15,278 nucleotides of DNA, taken from the NCBI GenBank assembly GCA_028277295.1, contig JANQGN010000063.1, forward strand, positions 1 to 15,278, written 5' to 3'. The notes below the pieces were generated by a model, which saw nothing but the letters and a program-made list of their open reading frames with translations, was not told the DNA's origin and did not search any database. Below are positions 1 through 6,903 of the stretch, one piece after another; the first letter of the stretch is position 1, and every line of letters begins with the position of its first letter. The position numbers and the translations under genes are program-made. This stretch comes from Rhodospira sp. GTDB lineage: Bacteria; Pseudomonadota; Alphaproteobacteria; Rhodospirillales; Rhodospirillaceae.

Positions 1-841
1 CGTTGCGCATCAGCATGGCCACCGCCACCGGGCCGATGCCGCCGGGGACCGGGGTCACCCAGCCGGCCACCGCGCGCACCTCGTCGAAGCGCACGTCGCC
101 GACGATGCGCAACTCTCCGTTGACGGTGATGCGGCTGCGGCCCAGGTCGATGACCACCGCCCCTGGCTTGACGTGCTGGGCGCGGATCATGCCGGCGCGG
201 TTGGTGGCGGCGAACAGGATGTCGGCCTTGGCGCAGACCTCGGCCAGGTCGCGGGTGTCCTCGTGGGCGATGGTCACCGTACAGCGCTCGCCCAGCAGCA
301 GACGCGCCGCCGGCCGGCCGGTCCGGTGGGTGTCGCCGACCACCACGGCGTGCCAGCCGACCGGACGCGGCTCGACATAGTGCTTGAACAGATGCACCCC
401 GGCGAGCGCGTCGCAGGGCACGAAGGTGGGCACATCGGTGGCCAGCAAGCCAGCGTTGGCGGTGTGGAAGCCGTCCACGTCCTTGGACGGATCCACGGCC
501 TCGATCAGCCGGCGAGCATCGCGGTAGCGGGGGAGATGGTGCTGGACGAGAATGCCGTGCACGCCGGAATCGTGGTTCAAACCATCGATGACGGTGATCA
601 CCTCGCCATCGGAGGTATCGGCGGGCAAGGTGTGCAACTGGGTGCGAAGCCCGGCTTCCTCGGCGCGGGCCTTCTTGTTGGCGATCAGTTGCAGGGTGGC
701 CGGGTTGTCGCCCACCACCACGAACGCCAGGGTAACGGTCAGGCGGTGCTCCTCGTCAAGGTGGCGCACCTGCTGATGCACGTCGTCCAGGATCTCCTGG
801 GCGGTGTGTTGACCCTCGACGATGCGAGCGCCGCTGGTCAT
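1..841 (-). CDS. folD: FolD-family methylenetetrahydrofolate dehydrogenase/cyclohydrolase, divergent, 3' end outside window
   Basis: FolD oxidises 5,10-methylene-THF to 5,10-methenyl-THF and hydrolyses that to 10-formyl-THF in the cytosol. The visible 280 residues cover almost the whole protein. Family marks are the catalytic Lys at residue 56 (in IANKKARAEEAG), Gln100 in GILVQ, DPSKDVDGFH at 117-126, and the C-terminal WVTPVPGGIGPVAVAMLM. Several usual positions differ: the active-site Tyr52 is Leu, the LPLP loop after Gln100 reads HHLP, PCTPxG reads PCDALAG, and the dinucleotide-binding VVGRSxxVGxP reads VVGDTHRTGRP. The ATG at 841 is preferred because GGGAGGA lies about 10 bases upstream; in-frame ATGs at 862 and 871 lack such a site. 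It lies 56 bases after the DUF167 gene and is probably cotranscribed with it. Family membership is secure. Full bifunctional activity is not, and it could be a specialised paralogue. Confidence 0.88.
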   Translation of the reverse strand, partial: MTSGARIVEGQHTAQEILDDVHQQVRHLDEEHRLTVTLAFVVVGDNPATLQLIANKKARAEEAGLRTQLHTLPADTSDGEVITVIDGLNHDSGVHGILVQHHLPRYRDARRLIEAVDPSKDVDGFHTANAGLLATDVPTFVPCDALAGVHLFKHYVEPRPVGWHAVVVGDTHRTGRPAARLLLGERCTVTIAHEDTRDLAEVCAKADILFAATNRAGMIRAQHVKPGAVVIDLGRSRITVNGELRIVGDVRFDEVRAVAGWVTPVPGGIGPVAVAMLMRN

Positions 842-854
842 CGGCGGGATCCTC

Positions 855-872
855 CCAGGCATGCCAGGCATG
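855..872. repeat. Tandem 9-bp repeat upstream of folD
   Basis: The nonamer CCAGGCATG occurs twice head to tail (855-863 and 864-872), directly upstream of the folD ribosome binding site. On the coding strand each copy supplies an in-frame ATG, so start prediction could drift to 862 or 871. It is probably a simple slippage duplication. Confidence 0.6.
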
Positions 873-897
873 GCGGACAACGCGGGGCGGTCAACCG

Positions 898-1275
898 TCA
901 CCGCCGGGGCAGCGCCGCCAGACGCTCCGCCAGGGTATCCAGTGTCTCTGGCGGCGCGGTCACGCGCAAGCTCTTGCGGCGGTCGGTGGCGCCGACGACC
1001 AGGGCAAAGGCCCCCTTGGGCAAGCCCCAGCTCCTGGACAGCAGCGCCACCAGGGCCGCATTGGCCTTGCCGCCCTCCGGCGCCGCGGTGACCGAGACCC
1101 GCAACCAGGCGCGGCCGTCAGCGTCGGCGGCAAGGCCCTCGATACGGTCACGCGCCGCCCTGGGGGTCAGCCGCACCGCTAGCCGTGCGCCGTTCCCGTT
1201 GCCGTCCCGATGAAGGGGCAGCGGTAGCGGTGCCGTCGCGGGTCGGCTGGTGGCGGGGCCAGGGCCGTCGACCAT
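898..1275 (-). CDS. DUF167 (YggU-like) family protein
   Basis: A 125-residue protein of the DUF167 family, whose members are small cytosolic proteins of unknown biochemical role. The domain covers about residues 32-115. It shows the family pattern: a basic strand (LAVRLTPRAARDRI), the conserved TAAPEGGKANAALVALLS segment, then LVVGATDRRKSLRV. The first 30 residues are Pro/Ala/Gly-rich and look disordered, so the true start is uncertain. ATG at 1275 is chosen because it begins 8 bases after the yggT stop; a GTG at 1281 is an alternative. The gene sits between yggT and folD, an arrangement I recall from other Rhodospirillales, so cotranscription is likely. No specific function can be assigned. 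Confidence 0.88.
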   Translation of the reverse strand: MVDGPGPATSRPATAPLPLPLHRDGNGNGARLAVRLTPRAARDRIEGLAADADGRAWLRVSVTAAPEGGKANAALVALLSRSWGLPKGAFALVVGATDRRKSLRVTAPPETLDTLAERLAALPRR

Positions 1276-1283
1276 GACCACGC

Positions 1284-1583
1284 TCAGGTCAGGCGGAACA
1301 GGAGTTGCTCCAGCACCATCTGCACGAAGATCAGGCCCAGGATGAGCACCAGGGGCGACAGATCGACCGTGCCCAGGCTGGGCAGTCGGCGGCGGATCGG
1401 CTGCAAGGCGGGCTCGGTGAGCCGGTGGAGCACCTCGCCGACGGTTCCGACAACCCGGTTGTAGGGATTGACCACGTTGAAAGCCACCAGCCAAGAGAGG
1501 ATGGCCTGGATGATGACGACCCAGATGTAGAGGTTGATGACCAGCAGGGCGATGCGGAACAGCGGGTTGAGAATGATGTCCAT
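1284..1583 (-). CDS. YggT family integral membrane protein
   Basis: A 99-residue membrane protein of the YggT family. Two hydrophobic segments (about residues 8-33 and 75-95) flank a short polar loop. The loop has the family hallmarks NPYNRVV (39-45), LTEPALQPIRRRLP (about 55-68) and VDLSPLVLI (about 73-81). Bacterial relatives have been linked loosely to osmotic stress and cell-envelope or division functions; chloroplast relatives (YlmG) affect nucleoid and thylakoid organisation. None of this can be read from the sequence. The ATG at 1583 has a GGAAAG-type ribosome binding site. It is the first gene of the apparent yggT - DUF167 - folD transcript. Confidence 0.92.
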   Translation of the reverse strand: MDIILNPLFRIALLVINLYIWVVIIQAILSWLVAFNVVNPYNRVVGTVGEVLHRLTEPALQPIRRRLPSLGTVDLSPLVLILGLIFVQMVLEQLLFRLT

Positions 1584-1924
1584 GGGGGCTTTCCGGAAGA
1601 GTCGGGGGGCGGAGGACGGTCGACGAAAGACCGCGCCGACCGTAATGCAAAACGGGCGACGAGGGAATCATCGGCTGCGGTCCGCGCCTGTCCCCGGTGG
1701 CCGGGGCGGGACGGCTGGCGCCGGCGGGCCGGGGTGGCGGGCGGCCAGCGGCGACGCGGCGGGTCAGACGATTTCGCGTCTTGACTTTGGGCGCGCTCCG
1801 CAGCAAGGTCCGGTCCTCCCGCGCCCCGTCCGATCCATCGGGCGGGGTGGTGGCGTCTCACGCGGCCCGTAAAGGGCCGTAACCGCGGGAACCGTCCCAT
1901 TCCGGGGCGGAAACCAAATATTAA
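1584..1924. other. Gene-free spacer between yggT and tRNA-Ala
   Basis: These 341 bases separate the minus-strand yggT from the plus-strand tRNA, so both promoters should lie here, but no convincing pair of -35/-10 boxes stands out. A TTGACT at 1781-1786 has no acceptable -10 partner. The middle is very G+C-rich, with a perfect 6-bp stem CCCCGG/CCGGGG at 1692-1706 around a 3-base loop. The G+C drops just before the tRNA (AAATATTAA at about 1916-1924). Frames that stay open across it have no recognisable protein content. Confidence 0.6.
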
Positions 1925-2000
1925 GGGGCCGTAGCTCAGTTGGGAGAGCGCAGCAATCGCACTGCTGAGGTCAGGGGTTCGATTCCCCTCGGCTCCACCA
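1925..2000 (+). tRNA. tRNA-Ala (anticodon CGC)
   Basis: A 76-base cloverleaf including an encoded CCA end. The acceptor stem is GGGGCCG/CGGCTCC with one G-T pair. The D arm is GCTC/GAGC. The anticodon stem is CAGCA/TGCTG around the loop ATCGCAC, so the anticodon is CGC and reads GCG alanine codons. The variable loop is AGGTC and the T arm is AGGGG-TTCGATT-CCCCT. An A before U33 in the anticodon loop is normal for alanine tRNAs. In this high-GC genome GCG is probably frequent. The gene is followed by transposase debris rather than by an intact gene. Confidence 0.97.
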
Positions 2001-2207
2001 AACCCCACTCCGTGCCGGTATCTCGGGCTAACGCCTTGAACGGCAAGGTCAGAATCGCGGTTCGAAACCCCTCCGAACGGCTGTAGGGCAACGGCCCGCC
2101 GAAGACCAGGCGGAGCACCATCCTCTTGTGCTCCAGTTGGTCGGCAAGCCAGGGTTTGCCAAGAGGTTCTTGGGGTTTGCCAGGAAGGCGCGGGCGGTTC
2201 GCACACT

Positions 2208-2481
2208 ACACGACACGGGGCATTTTGGGCTGGCGTTTCTCGTCGTCCACCGCGTTCCCTTTGCCATGCGGATCAAAGAAAACCGGATCGTCGACCTGCC
2301 CGACGGCAGACGGGTGACCTTGCGCTCCCTGCTCAAGAAGGTCCGCAAGACCCACGGCTATCTCGCCAAGTCATGGTTCCGCGTCGGCTTCGACGAACTC
2401 CGGCGACGAATGAGAACCGACCACGATCAGGCCCGCGCACCTCTCGTCACAGCCCTCAAATCACGGAGAGTCGTGTCGTGT
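2208..2481. repeat. 10-bp inverted repeat flanking the transposase remnant
   Basis: ACACGACACG at 2208-2217 is matched by its exact reverse complement CGTGTCGTGT at 2472-2481. The two copies enclose the transposase debris in a unit of 274 bases. They could be the terminal inverted repeats of a MITE-like deletion derivative of an IS4-family element. No target-site duplication was found next to them, and a 10-bp match could be chance. Confidence 0.35.
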
Positions 2482-2493
2482 GAACCCCGGTGA
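2236..2493 (+). pseudogene. IS4-family transposase remnant, N-terminally truncated and internally deleted
   Basis: An open frame from 2128 to 2493 has a C-terminal two-thirds resembling two separated parts of IS4-type DDE transposases. The first part, from 2236, carries HRVPFAMRIKENRIVDLPDG, like the IPFVIRIKEN segment that follows the second catalytic Asp. The second, from about 2341, carries THGYLAKSWFRVGFDELRRR, like the HGRxAKSLFRxGLDxLR segment near the C-terminus. In an intact enzyme well over 100 residues, including the catalytic Glu and the YREK-type region, lie between these parts. Here they are joined within about 15 codons. The DDE triad is therefore missing and the element cannot be active by itself. 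Family assignment is from motif memory, not a search. Confidence 0.6.
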
Positions 2494-2505
2494 ACTTTCC
2501 GGGTT
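2483..2505 (-). terminator. Weak stem-loop downstream of eda
   Basis: AACCCCGG (2483-2490) pairs with CCGGGTT (2499-2505) with one bulged C and an 8-base loop. It lies about 50 bases beyond the eda stop codon. In the eda direction no T run follows, so intrinsic termination here is doubtful. Confidence 0.25.
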
Positions 2506-2527
2506 AAGTTGAGCCAAGCCCCACTGA

Positions 2528-2564
2528 CCGCGGCTTCGAACGGACGGCTGCCATCAAGCCGCGG
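2528..2564 (-). terminator. Stem-loop spanning the eda stop codon
   Basis: CCGCGGCTT (2528-2536) and AAGCCGCGG (2556-2564) form a perfect 9-bp stem with a 19-base loop. The stem overlaps the last codons and TGA stop of eda, the last gene of the catabolic operon. It lacks a U tract, so it may protect the 3' end of the mRNA or act as a Rho-dependent or imperfect terminator. Confidence 0.4.
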
Positions 2565-3180
2565 CGCGGTCCATGGCCTCGCGTGCCTGCCGTGTGATCG
2601 CGGCCCAGTCCTTGTTGGCGATCTGCTGCTTGGTGGCGATCCAGGTGCCGCCCAGCGTGGCCACGGTGGGCACCGCCAGGTAGTCGGCCATGTTGCCCAG
2701 GTTGACGCCGCCGGTGGGGCAGAACGTCACCCCCAGGCTGGCGTATGGACCACTCAGGGCCTTGATCATCGCGACGCCGCCAGCGGCCTCGGCCGGGAAA
2801 AATTTCAACATCCGGCAGCCCAGATCCAGCGCGGTTTCGATGTCCGACGGGGTCTGGACGCCGGGAATGAACAGCGTCCCGGCCTGCTGGAACCGTTTCA
2901 CCGTGCGCGGGTTGAGGCCGGGGGCGAGGCCGAAAGACACGCCCGCGTCGAGGGCGCGCGCCGCCTGATCCGCCGTCACCACTGTGCCCGCGCCCAGCAG
3001 CATGGTCGGGACCGCCCTCTTGATGCGGCCGATGGCCTCGGCGGCGGCGGCGGTGCGGAAGGTGATCTCGATGACGTCAATGCCGCCGTCGAGCAGGGCC
3101 CGCGCCAGGGGTTCGGCATCCGCCGCGTCGTCGATGACGATGACCGGGATGATCGGGCGTTTGAGAAAGTCATCCAACAT
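2554..3180 (-). CDS. eda: KDPG aldolase (2-dehydro-3-deoxy-6-phosphogluconate aldolase)
   Basis: This cytosolic enzyme splits 2-keto-3-deoxy-6-phosphogluconate into pyruvate and glyceraldehyde 3-phosphate, the last step of the Entner-Doudoroff and hexuronate routes. The protein is 208 residues, normal for a single-domain TIM-barrel KDPG aldolase. The catalytic base Glu38 lies in IEITFRT, GAGTV is at 63-67, the Schiff-base Lys126 lies in LKFFPAEAAGG, and CPTGGV forms the phosphate-binding end. The ATG at 3180 is supported by TAGGAGGG, which overlaps the TAG stop of the upstream kinase gene, so the two are probably translationally coupled. It closes the operon and uses the product of the neighbouring KDG kinase. 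4-hydroxy-2-oxoglutarate or KDPGal aldolase activity is possible, but the neighbours favour KDPG. Confidence 0.95.
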   Translation of the reverse strand: MLDDFLKRPIIPVIVIDDAADAEPLARALLDGGIDVIEITFRTAAAAEAIGRIKRAVPTMLLGAGTVVTADQAARALDAGVSFGLAPGLNPRTVKRFQQAGTLFIPGVQTPSDIETALDLGCRMLKFFPAEAAGGVAMIKALSGPYASLGVTFCPTGGVNLGNMADYLAVPTVATLGGTWIATKQQIANKDWAAITRQAREAMDRAAA

Positions 3181-3192
3181 GAGGCAGCCCTC

Positions 3193-4293
3193 CTATCGAT
3201 CCACCCGGGCGCCACCGCCGCCGACGATCTTTTCCACCTCCCTCAGCGCCGCCATGGTGGTATCGCCGGGTGTGGTCATGGCCAGCGCGCCGTGAGCGGC
3301 GCCGTACTCGACCGCCTTGGCCGGATCACCGAAGGTCATCATCCCGTGGATGAAGCCGGAGGCGAAGCTGTCGCCGCCGCCGACCCGGTCCATGATTTCC
3401 AGCGCCGGACGATGGGTCGCGGTGTAGAACCGGCCATCGACCCAGCACATGGCGCCCCAATCGTTGACCGTGGCGGTCCGCACGCCGCGAAGGGTGGTCG
3501 CGGTGGCCTTGAAGTTGGGGAACGCGGCGACCGCCTTCTCGATCATCCGCTGGAAGGAGGAGACGTTCAGGTCGGTGAGGGTGTCATCCACGCCCTCCAC
3601 CGCGAAGCCGAGGCAAGCGGTGAAGTCCTCCTCGTTGCCGATCATCACGTCCACGTGACGGGCGATCTCGCGGTTGATCTCGCGGCATTTCTCAAGGCCG
3701 CCGAAGCCCGTCCACAGCGACGGACGGTAGTTGAGGTCGTAGGAGACCACGGTGCCGTGTTTCCCGGCCGCCGTGGCCGCCTCGATCACCACCTGTCCCG
3801 TGGTCGCCGACAGGCCGGCGAAAATGCCGCCGGTGTGGAACCAGCGCACGCCCAGAGTGCCGAAGAGGTGCTCCCAATCGATGTCACCGGGCTTGAGTTG
3901 GGAGGCCGCCGTGTTGCCCCGGTCGGAACAGCCGACGGCGCCCCGGATGCCGAAGCCGCGTTCGGTGAAGTTCAGGCCGTTGCGCACCGAGCGGCCGATC
4001 CCGTCGTAGGACACCCACTTGACGAACGACGTATCGAGCCCGCCCTGAAGCATCAGGTCCTCGATCAAGAGGCCAACGTCGTTGTCGGCCAGGGCGGTGA
4101 CGATGGCGCCCCGCTTGCGGAAGCAGCGGCGCAGGCCGCGCGCGACGTTGTACTCGCCGCCGCCCTCCCAGGCGCGGAACTGCCGGGCGGTGCGGATGCG
4201 CCCCTCGCCCGGGTCCAGGCGCAGCATCACCTCGCCCAGCGAGACGATATCGTAGCGGCATTCATCCGCCGGTTTGAGGGTCAAGGTACTCAT
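3193..4293 (-). CDS. kdgK: PfkB-family sugar kinase, probable 2-dehydro-3-deoxygluconokinase
   Basis: It is predicted to phosphorylate 2-keto-3-deoxygluconate to KDPG with ATP. The 366-residue protein is a ribokinase/PfkB-fold enzyme. SLGEVMLRLDP is at 18-28 and the substrate-side GGGEYNVARGL at 44-54 replaces the GGNxANVA signature of ribokinases, as in many KDG kinases. DLNYRPSLW is at 186-194, GNEEDF at 219-224, and the ATP/anion-hole signature DRVGGGDSFASGF has catalytic Asp308. It is somewhat longer than common KdgK proteins (about 310-340), mainly from a longer segment around residues 100-150. ATG 4293 is chosen because GGGAG lies 10 bases upstream; an in-frame ATG at 4320 is less supported. 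It lies between uxaA (59 bases away) and eda (12 bases). A different keto-sugar substrate cannot be excluded, but the neighbours fit KDG. Confidence 0.88.
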   Translation of the reverse strand: MSTLTLKPADECRYDIVSLGEVMLRLDPGEGRIRTARQFRAWEGGGEYNVARGLRRCFRKRGAIVTALADNDVGLLIEDLMLQGGLDTSFVKWVSYDGIGRSVRNGLNFTERGFGIRGAVGCSDRGNTAASQLKPGDIDWEHLFGTLGVRWFHTGGIFAGLSATTGQVVIEAATAAGKHGTVVSYDLNYRPSLWTGFGGLEKCREINREIARHVDVMIGNEEDFTACLGFAVEGVDDTLTDLNVSSFQRMIEKAVAAFPNFKATATTLRGVRTATVNDWGAMCWVDGRFYTATHRPALEIMDRVGGGDSFASGFIHGMMTFGDPAKAVEYGAAHGALAMTTPGDTTMAALREVEKIVGGGGARVDR

Positions 4294-4352
4294 GGGTTTC
4301 GAACTCCCATTACAAAACACGTCATATCAAACGGACAAACAGAGCACGCTCG

Positions 4353-5813
4353 TTAAAGAACGGCTCCGAGTCGCCAGGGCGCGAATTCAAGATCGCCCAA
4401 GCCATTTATTTCGCTCTTGCTTCTCTCGCCGGACGCGACATCGAGGATTGTGTCATAGATTTCCTGTCCCAACTCTTCCAGGGACGCGCGCCCGTCCAGG
4501 ACCTTGCCGCAGTCCACATCCATGTCGTCGGCCATCGCGTCGTACAACTGGGAGTGGGAGGCCAACTTGACCGTTGGCGCCGGTTTCGAGCCGAAACAGG
4601 ACCCGCGCCCCGTCGTGAAGGCCAGGATGGTCGCCCCGCCGGCGATTTGCCCCGTGGCGGAGACGGGGTCGTATCCCGGCGTATCCATGAAGACGAGCCC
4701 GGGTCGGGTCGGGCGCTCCGCGTAGGTCACCACGTCGCTCAGGGGGGCCTGGCCCGCCTTGGCGACGGCGCCCAGCGACTTTTCCAGGATCGTGGAAATG
4801 CCGCCGGCCTTGTTGCCCGGGCTGGGATTGTTGTCGAGACTGGCGCCGTGCGCCGACGCGTACGCGCGCCACCAGGCCAGGCGGGCGGTCAGCTTGTCCG
4901 CCGTCGCCGCGTCCGCGCGGGATAGCAGCAGGGTTTCGGCGCCGAAAATCTCGGGGGTTTCCGACAGAAAACTCGTGCCACCGGCGGCCACCAGGAGATC
5001 GCTGGCGACGCCCAGCGCAGGATTGGCGGTCAGCGCTGAAAAGCCATCCGACGCGCCGCACTGCATGCCCAGGGTCAGGTGCCGGACGTCGCAGGGCTCG
5101 CGGTTGGCCGTGCTGACCGTCGCGGCCAGGGCCGCACAGGCCGCGAGGCCCGCCTCGACCGCCGCGCGGGTGCCGCCGCTGTCCTGGATGGTCAGGATCC
5201 GGGTGAGGGGATGGGTGTCGCGCGCGTACGCCCCGACCTGGTTCACCTCGCAGCCCAGCCCGACGATGACGGTGGCGGCGAAATTCGGATGGCTCTGGTA
5301 GCCGGCGAGGGTGCGCTTCAGGGTCTCGAAGCTCTCGCTGCCGGCGCCCGACATGCCGCACCCGAGGTCGTGCACGATCGGTACGACTCCGTCCAGTCCG
5401 GGGTGATCGTCAAGAAACCGGCGATTGGCTTCCTTGGCGATGGCGACGCAGACGGTCGCCGAGCAGTTGACCGTGGAGAGAATGCCGATGAAGTTGCGCG
5501 TGCCGACGGCACCGCGAGGGCGCCTGAACCCCAGGAAGGACCGCCTGGCCGGCATCGCCAGGATGGCCGGCGCGCGCCGAACCGGCCGTCCGGCGAGGGC
5601 GTCGGTGTAGGCGCAGTTGTGGACATGGACGTGATCGCCGGACCGGATGTCCCGGGTCGCCACGCCGATCGGCTGGCCGAACTTGATCACGGTGGCACCC
5701 GCCGCGACGTCCGTCACCGCGACCTTGTGGCCCACGGGTACCGCCGGGTGGGACGACGCGGGGGCGATGACCACCGCGACGCTGTCCGACGGATGCAGCC
5801 GAATCGTCTTCAT
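4353..5813 (-). CDS. uxaA: Altronate dehydratase (UxaA family)
   Basis: It dehydrates D-altronate to 2-keto-3-deoxygluconate. At 486 residues it is a full-length, unsplit UxaA. An N-terminal SAF domain (about 11-70) contains HVHVHN at 61-66. It is joined to the large dehydratase domain that begins with GFRRPRGAVGTRN (95-107). Other family marks are VNCSATV (115-121), DLGCGM (about 149-154), GLGCEVNQ, TTGRGSCFGSKPAPTVKLA and MDVDCGKVLDG near the C-terminus; several Cys residues probably hold the metal cofactor. It starts 3 bases after the stop of the UxaB-like gene (TGAGCCATG), so the two are translationally coupled. Galactarate dehydratase GarD is a relative, but the adjacent reductase, KDG kinase and aldolase point to altronate. 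Confidence 0.92.
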   Translation of the reverse strand: MKTIRLHPSDSVAVVIAPASSHPAVPVGHKVAVTDVAAGATVIKFGQPIGVATRDIRSGDHVHVHNCAYTDALAGRPVRRAPAILAMPARRSFLGFRRPRGAVGTRNFIGILSTVNCSATVCVAIAKEANRRFLDDHPGLDGVVPIVHDLGCGMSGAGSESFETLKRTLAGYQSHPNFAATVIVGLGCEVNQVGAYARDTHPLTRILTIQDSGGTRAAVEAGLAACAALAATVSTANREPCDVRHLTLGMQCGASDGFSALTANPALGVASDLLVAAGGTSFLSETPEIFGAETLLLSRADAATADKLTARLAWWRAYASAHGASLDNNPSPGNKAGGISTILEKSLGAVAKAGQAPLSDVVTYAERPTRPGLVFMDTPGYDPVSATGQIAGGATILAFTTGRGSCFGSKPAPTVKLASHSQLYDAMADDMDVDCGKVLDGRASLEELGQEIYDTILDVASGERSKSEINGLGDLEFAPWRLGAVL

Positions 5814-5816
5814 GGC

Positions 5817-6899
5817 TCAGGTCGCGTCCACGATGGCGGTGAGCGCCGGTTTCGGCGACCCGTCGCCGGTGTCCCGCGCCCAGTCCAGAAACGATGCGAT
5901 CCGCGAGGCCACCTTGGCGGCATGACCACTGGCGATGTCCGCCAGGCGGTGGTTCAGGAACGGGTTCCCGAACCGCTCAACGGTCGTCTGGACATAAGCC
6001 TCGGCGTCCGCCGCCAGCCCGGCGGCGGCGAACGCGGGCAGGACTTCGCGCTCGATCATGCTCCGGTACGGCACGGCCAGGGTCTCGTCCGCCAGAAAGG
6101 CGCTGACGGTCAGGTCGGCGGGCAGGCGCCGGCTCATCCACACGTGGGCCATGTAGGTGTGGCTCAGATTGAGAAGGTAGAGTTTCAGCCGCTCGTAGGG
6201 CTTGAGGTCGGCCACCACCCTCACGGCGGGATGGGTGAACGGCAGGGCGAGGCCCTCCGTCTCCTCGATCGCCCACAGGCAATAGGGTTCGGCCACGGCC
6301 CCCACCGGGTGGAGCGGTTCCGACACGATGCGGTCGACGAGCGAATTGACCCAGATGTGCCGGGACAGGCTGTCGATGACGCCAGCGCTCTCGCCGCGCG
6401 CGATCGCCAGGCGCGTCACAGCCTCGCGCAGGTGCGCGCCGTTCGAGGGGAACAGCTCCAGCGGCATGATGGTGACGGGGCCGCATTCCGCTTCAAGGCG
6501 CGCCTTCAGCAGCTCAACCAGCTTGGCGACGAAGGACATCGCGTTGTCAAACCCGGCCATCCGGTCGGCGGGCTGGGCCTTGTATCCGGCTTCCGACACG
6601 TTCGACAGAATGAAGCGGCAGTCCAGGGCCTCCCGCACCACATCCGGCCAATGGGTGGCGCTCGACAGCGCGCGCCGGATGGACGTCACCCGAGTCTCTT
6701 CGTCGACGGCGCGCCCATCGCGGAGCCCCTGAATGCGGACCGGGATCCCGCCCTCTTGCGCGAGGGCCGCGACGCGACCGGCGGTCTGTGTGCTGCCGCT
6801 CGACTGCACGACGCAGATCTGGCCACCGGGCATGGCCTCAGAGAGGATCAGATCCGCGTGCGCTTGTAGAAACCGGCTTGTTCCGAATTGCAGAAACAT
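5817..6899 (-). CDS. Mannitol dehydrogenase family protein, UxaB-like (tagaturonate/fructuronate reductase)
   Basis: A 360-residue member of the polyol-specific long-chain dehydrogenase family, predicted to reduce D-tagaturonate to D-altronate with NAD(P)H. The N-terminal nucleotide-binding part starts at once with FLQFGTSRFLQAHADL. The catalytic Lys-x4-Asn-x2-His signature is present as Lys239, Asn244 and His247 (LKLYLLNLSHTYMAHVW). It is shorter than E. coli UxaB (about 480), so substrate assignment rests on the neighbouring altronate dehydratase rather than on overall identity. ATG 6899 is preferred because GAGGTG lies 10 bases upstream and the gap to the upstream stop is 4 bases. An in-frame ATG at 6947 would overlap that gene and add residues not seen at the family N-terminus. 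Fructuronate reductase making mannonate is the main alternative. Confidence 0.82.
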   Translation of the reverse strand: MFLQFGTSRFLQAHADLILSEAMPGGQICVVQSSGSTQTAGRVAALAQEGGIPVRIQGLRDGRAVDEETRVTSIRRALSSATHWPDVVREALDCRFILSNVSEAGYKAQPADRMAGFDNAMSFVAKLVELLKARLEAECGPVTIMPLELFPSNGAHLREAVTRLAIARGESAGVIDSLSRHIWVNSLVDRIVSEPLHPVGAVAEPYCLWAIEETEGLALPFTHPAVRVVADLKPYERLKLYLLNLSHTYMAHVWMSRRLPADLTVSAFLADETLAVPYRSMIEREVLPAFAAAGLAADAEAYVQTTVERFGNPFLNHRLADIASGHAAKVASRIASFLDWARDTGDGSPKPALTAIVDAT

Positions 6900-6903
6900 G
6901 GTC

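Noticed and set aside
1781..1810. TTGACT as -35 box of a tRNA-Ala promoter
   Set aside because: No acceptable -10 at the right spacing, and it is over 110 bases from the tRNA.
2001..2127. Possible duplicate of the tRNA 3' end (attachment site) downstream of tRNA-Ala
   Set aside because: Only short T-arm-like fragments such as GGTTCGAAACCCCTCC were seen; no direct repeat of the tRNA end.
2145..2190. Repeated GGGTTTGCCA flanking a CCAAGA/TCTTGG palindrome
   Set aside because: Short local repeat in IS debris with no family or functional link that I can support.
2509..4356. Long plus-strand open frame (615 codons) opposite eda and kdgK
   Set aside because: It is a GC-rich antisense shadow: low-complexity Gly/Ala/His/Asp content and no domain, while the minus strand encodes two clear enzymes.
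5079..6869. Long plus-strand open frame (596 codons) opposite uxaA and the UxaB-like gene
   Set aside because: Antisense shadow of well-recognised genes, with no family motifs of its own.
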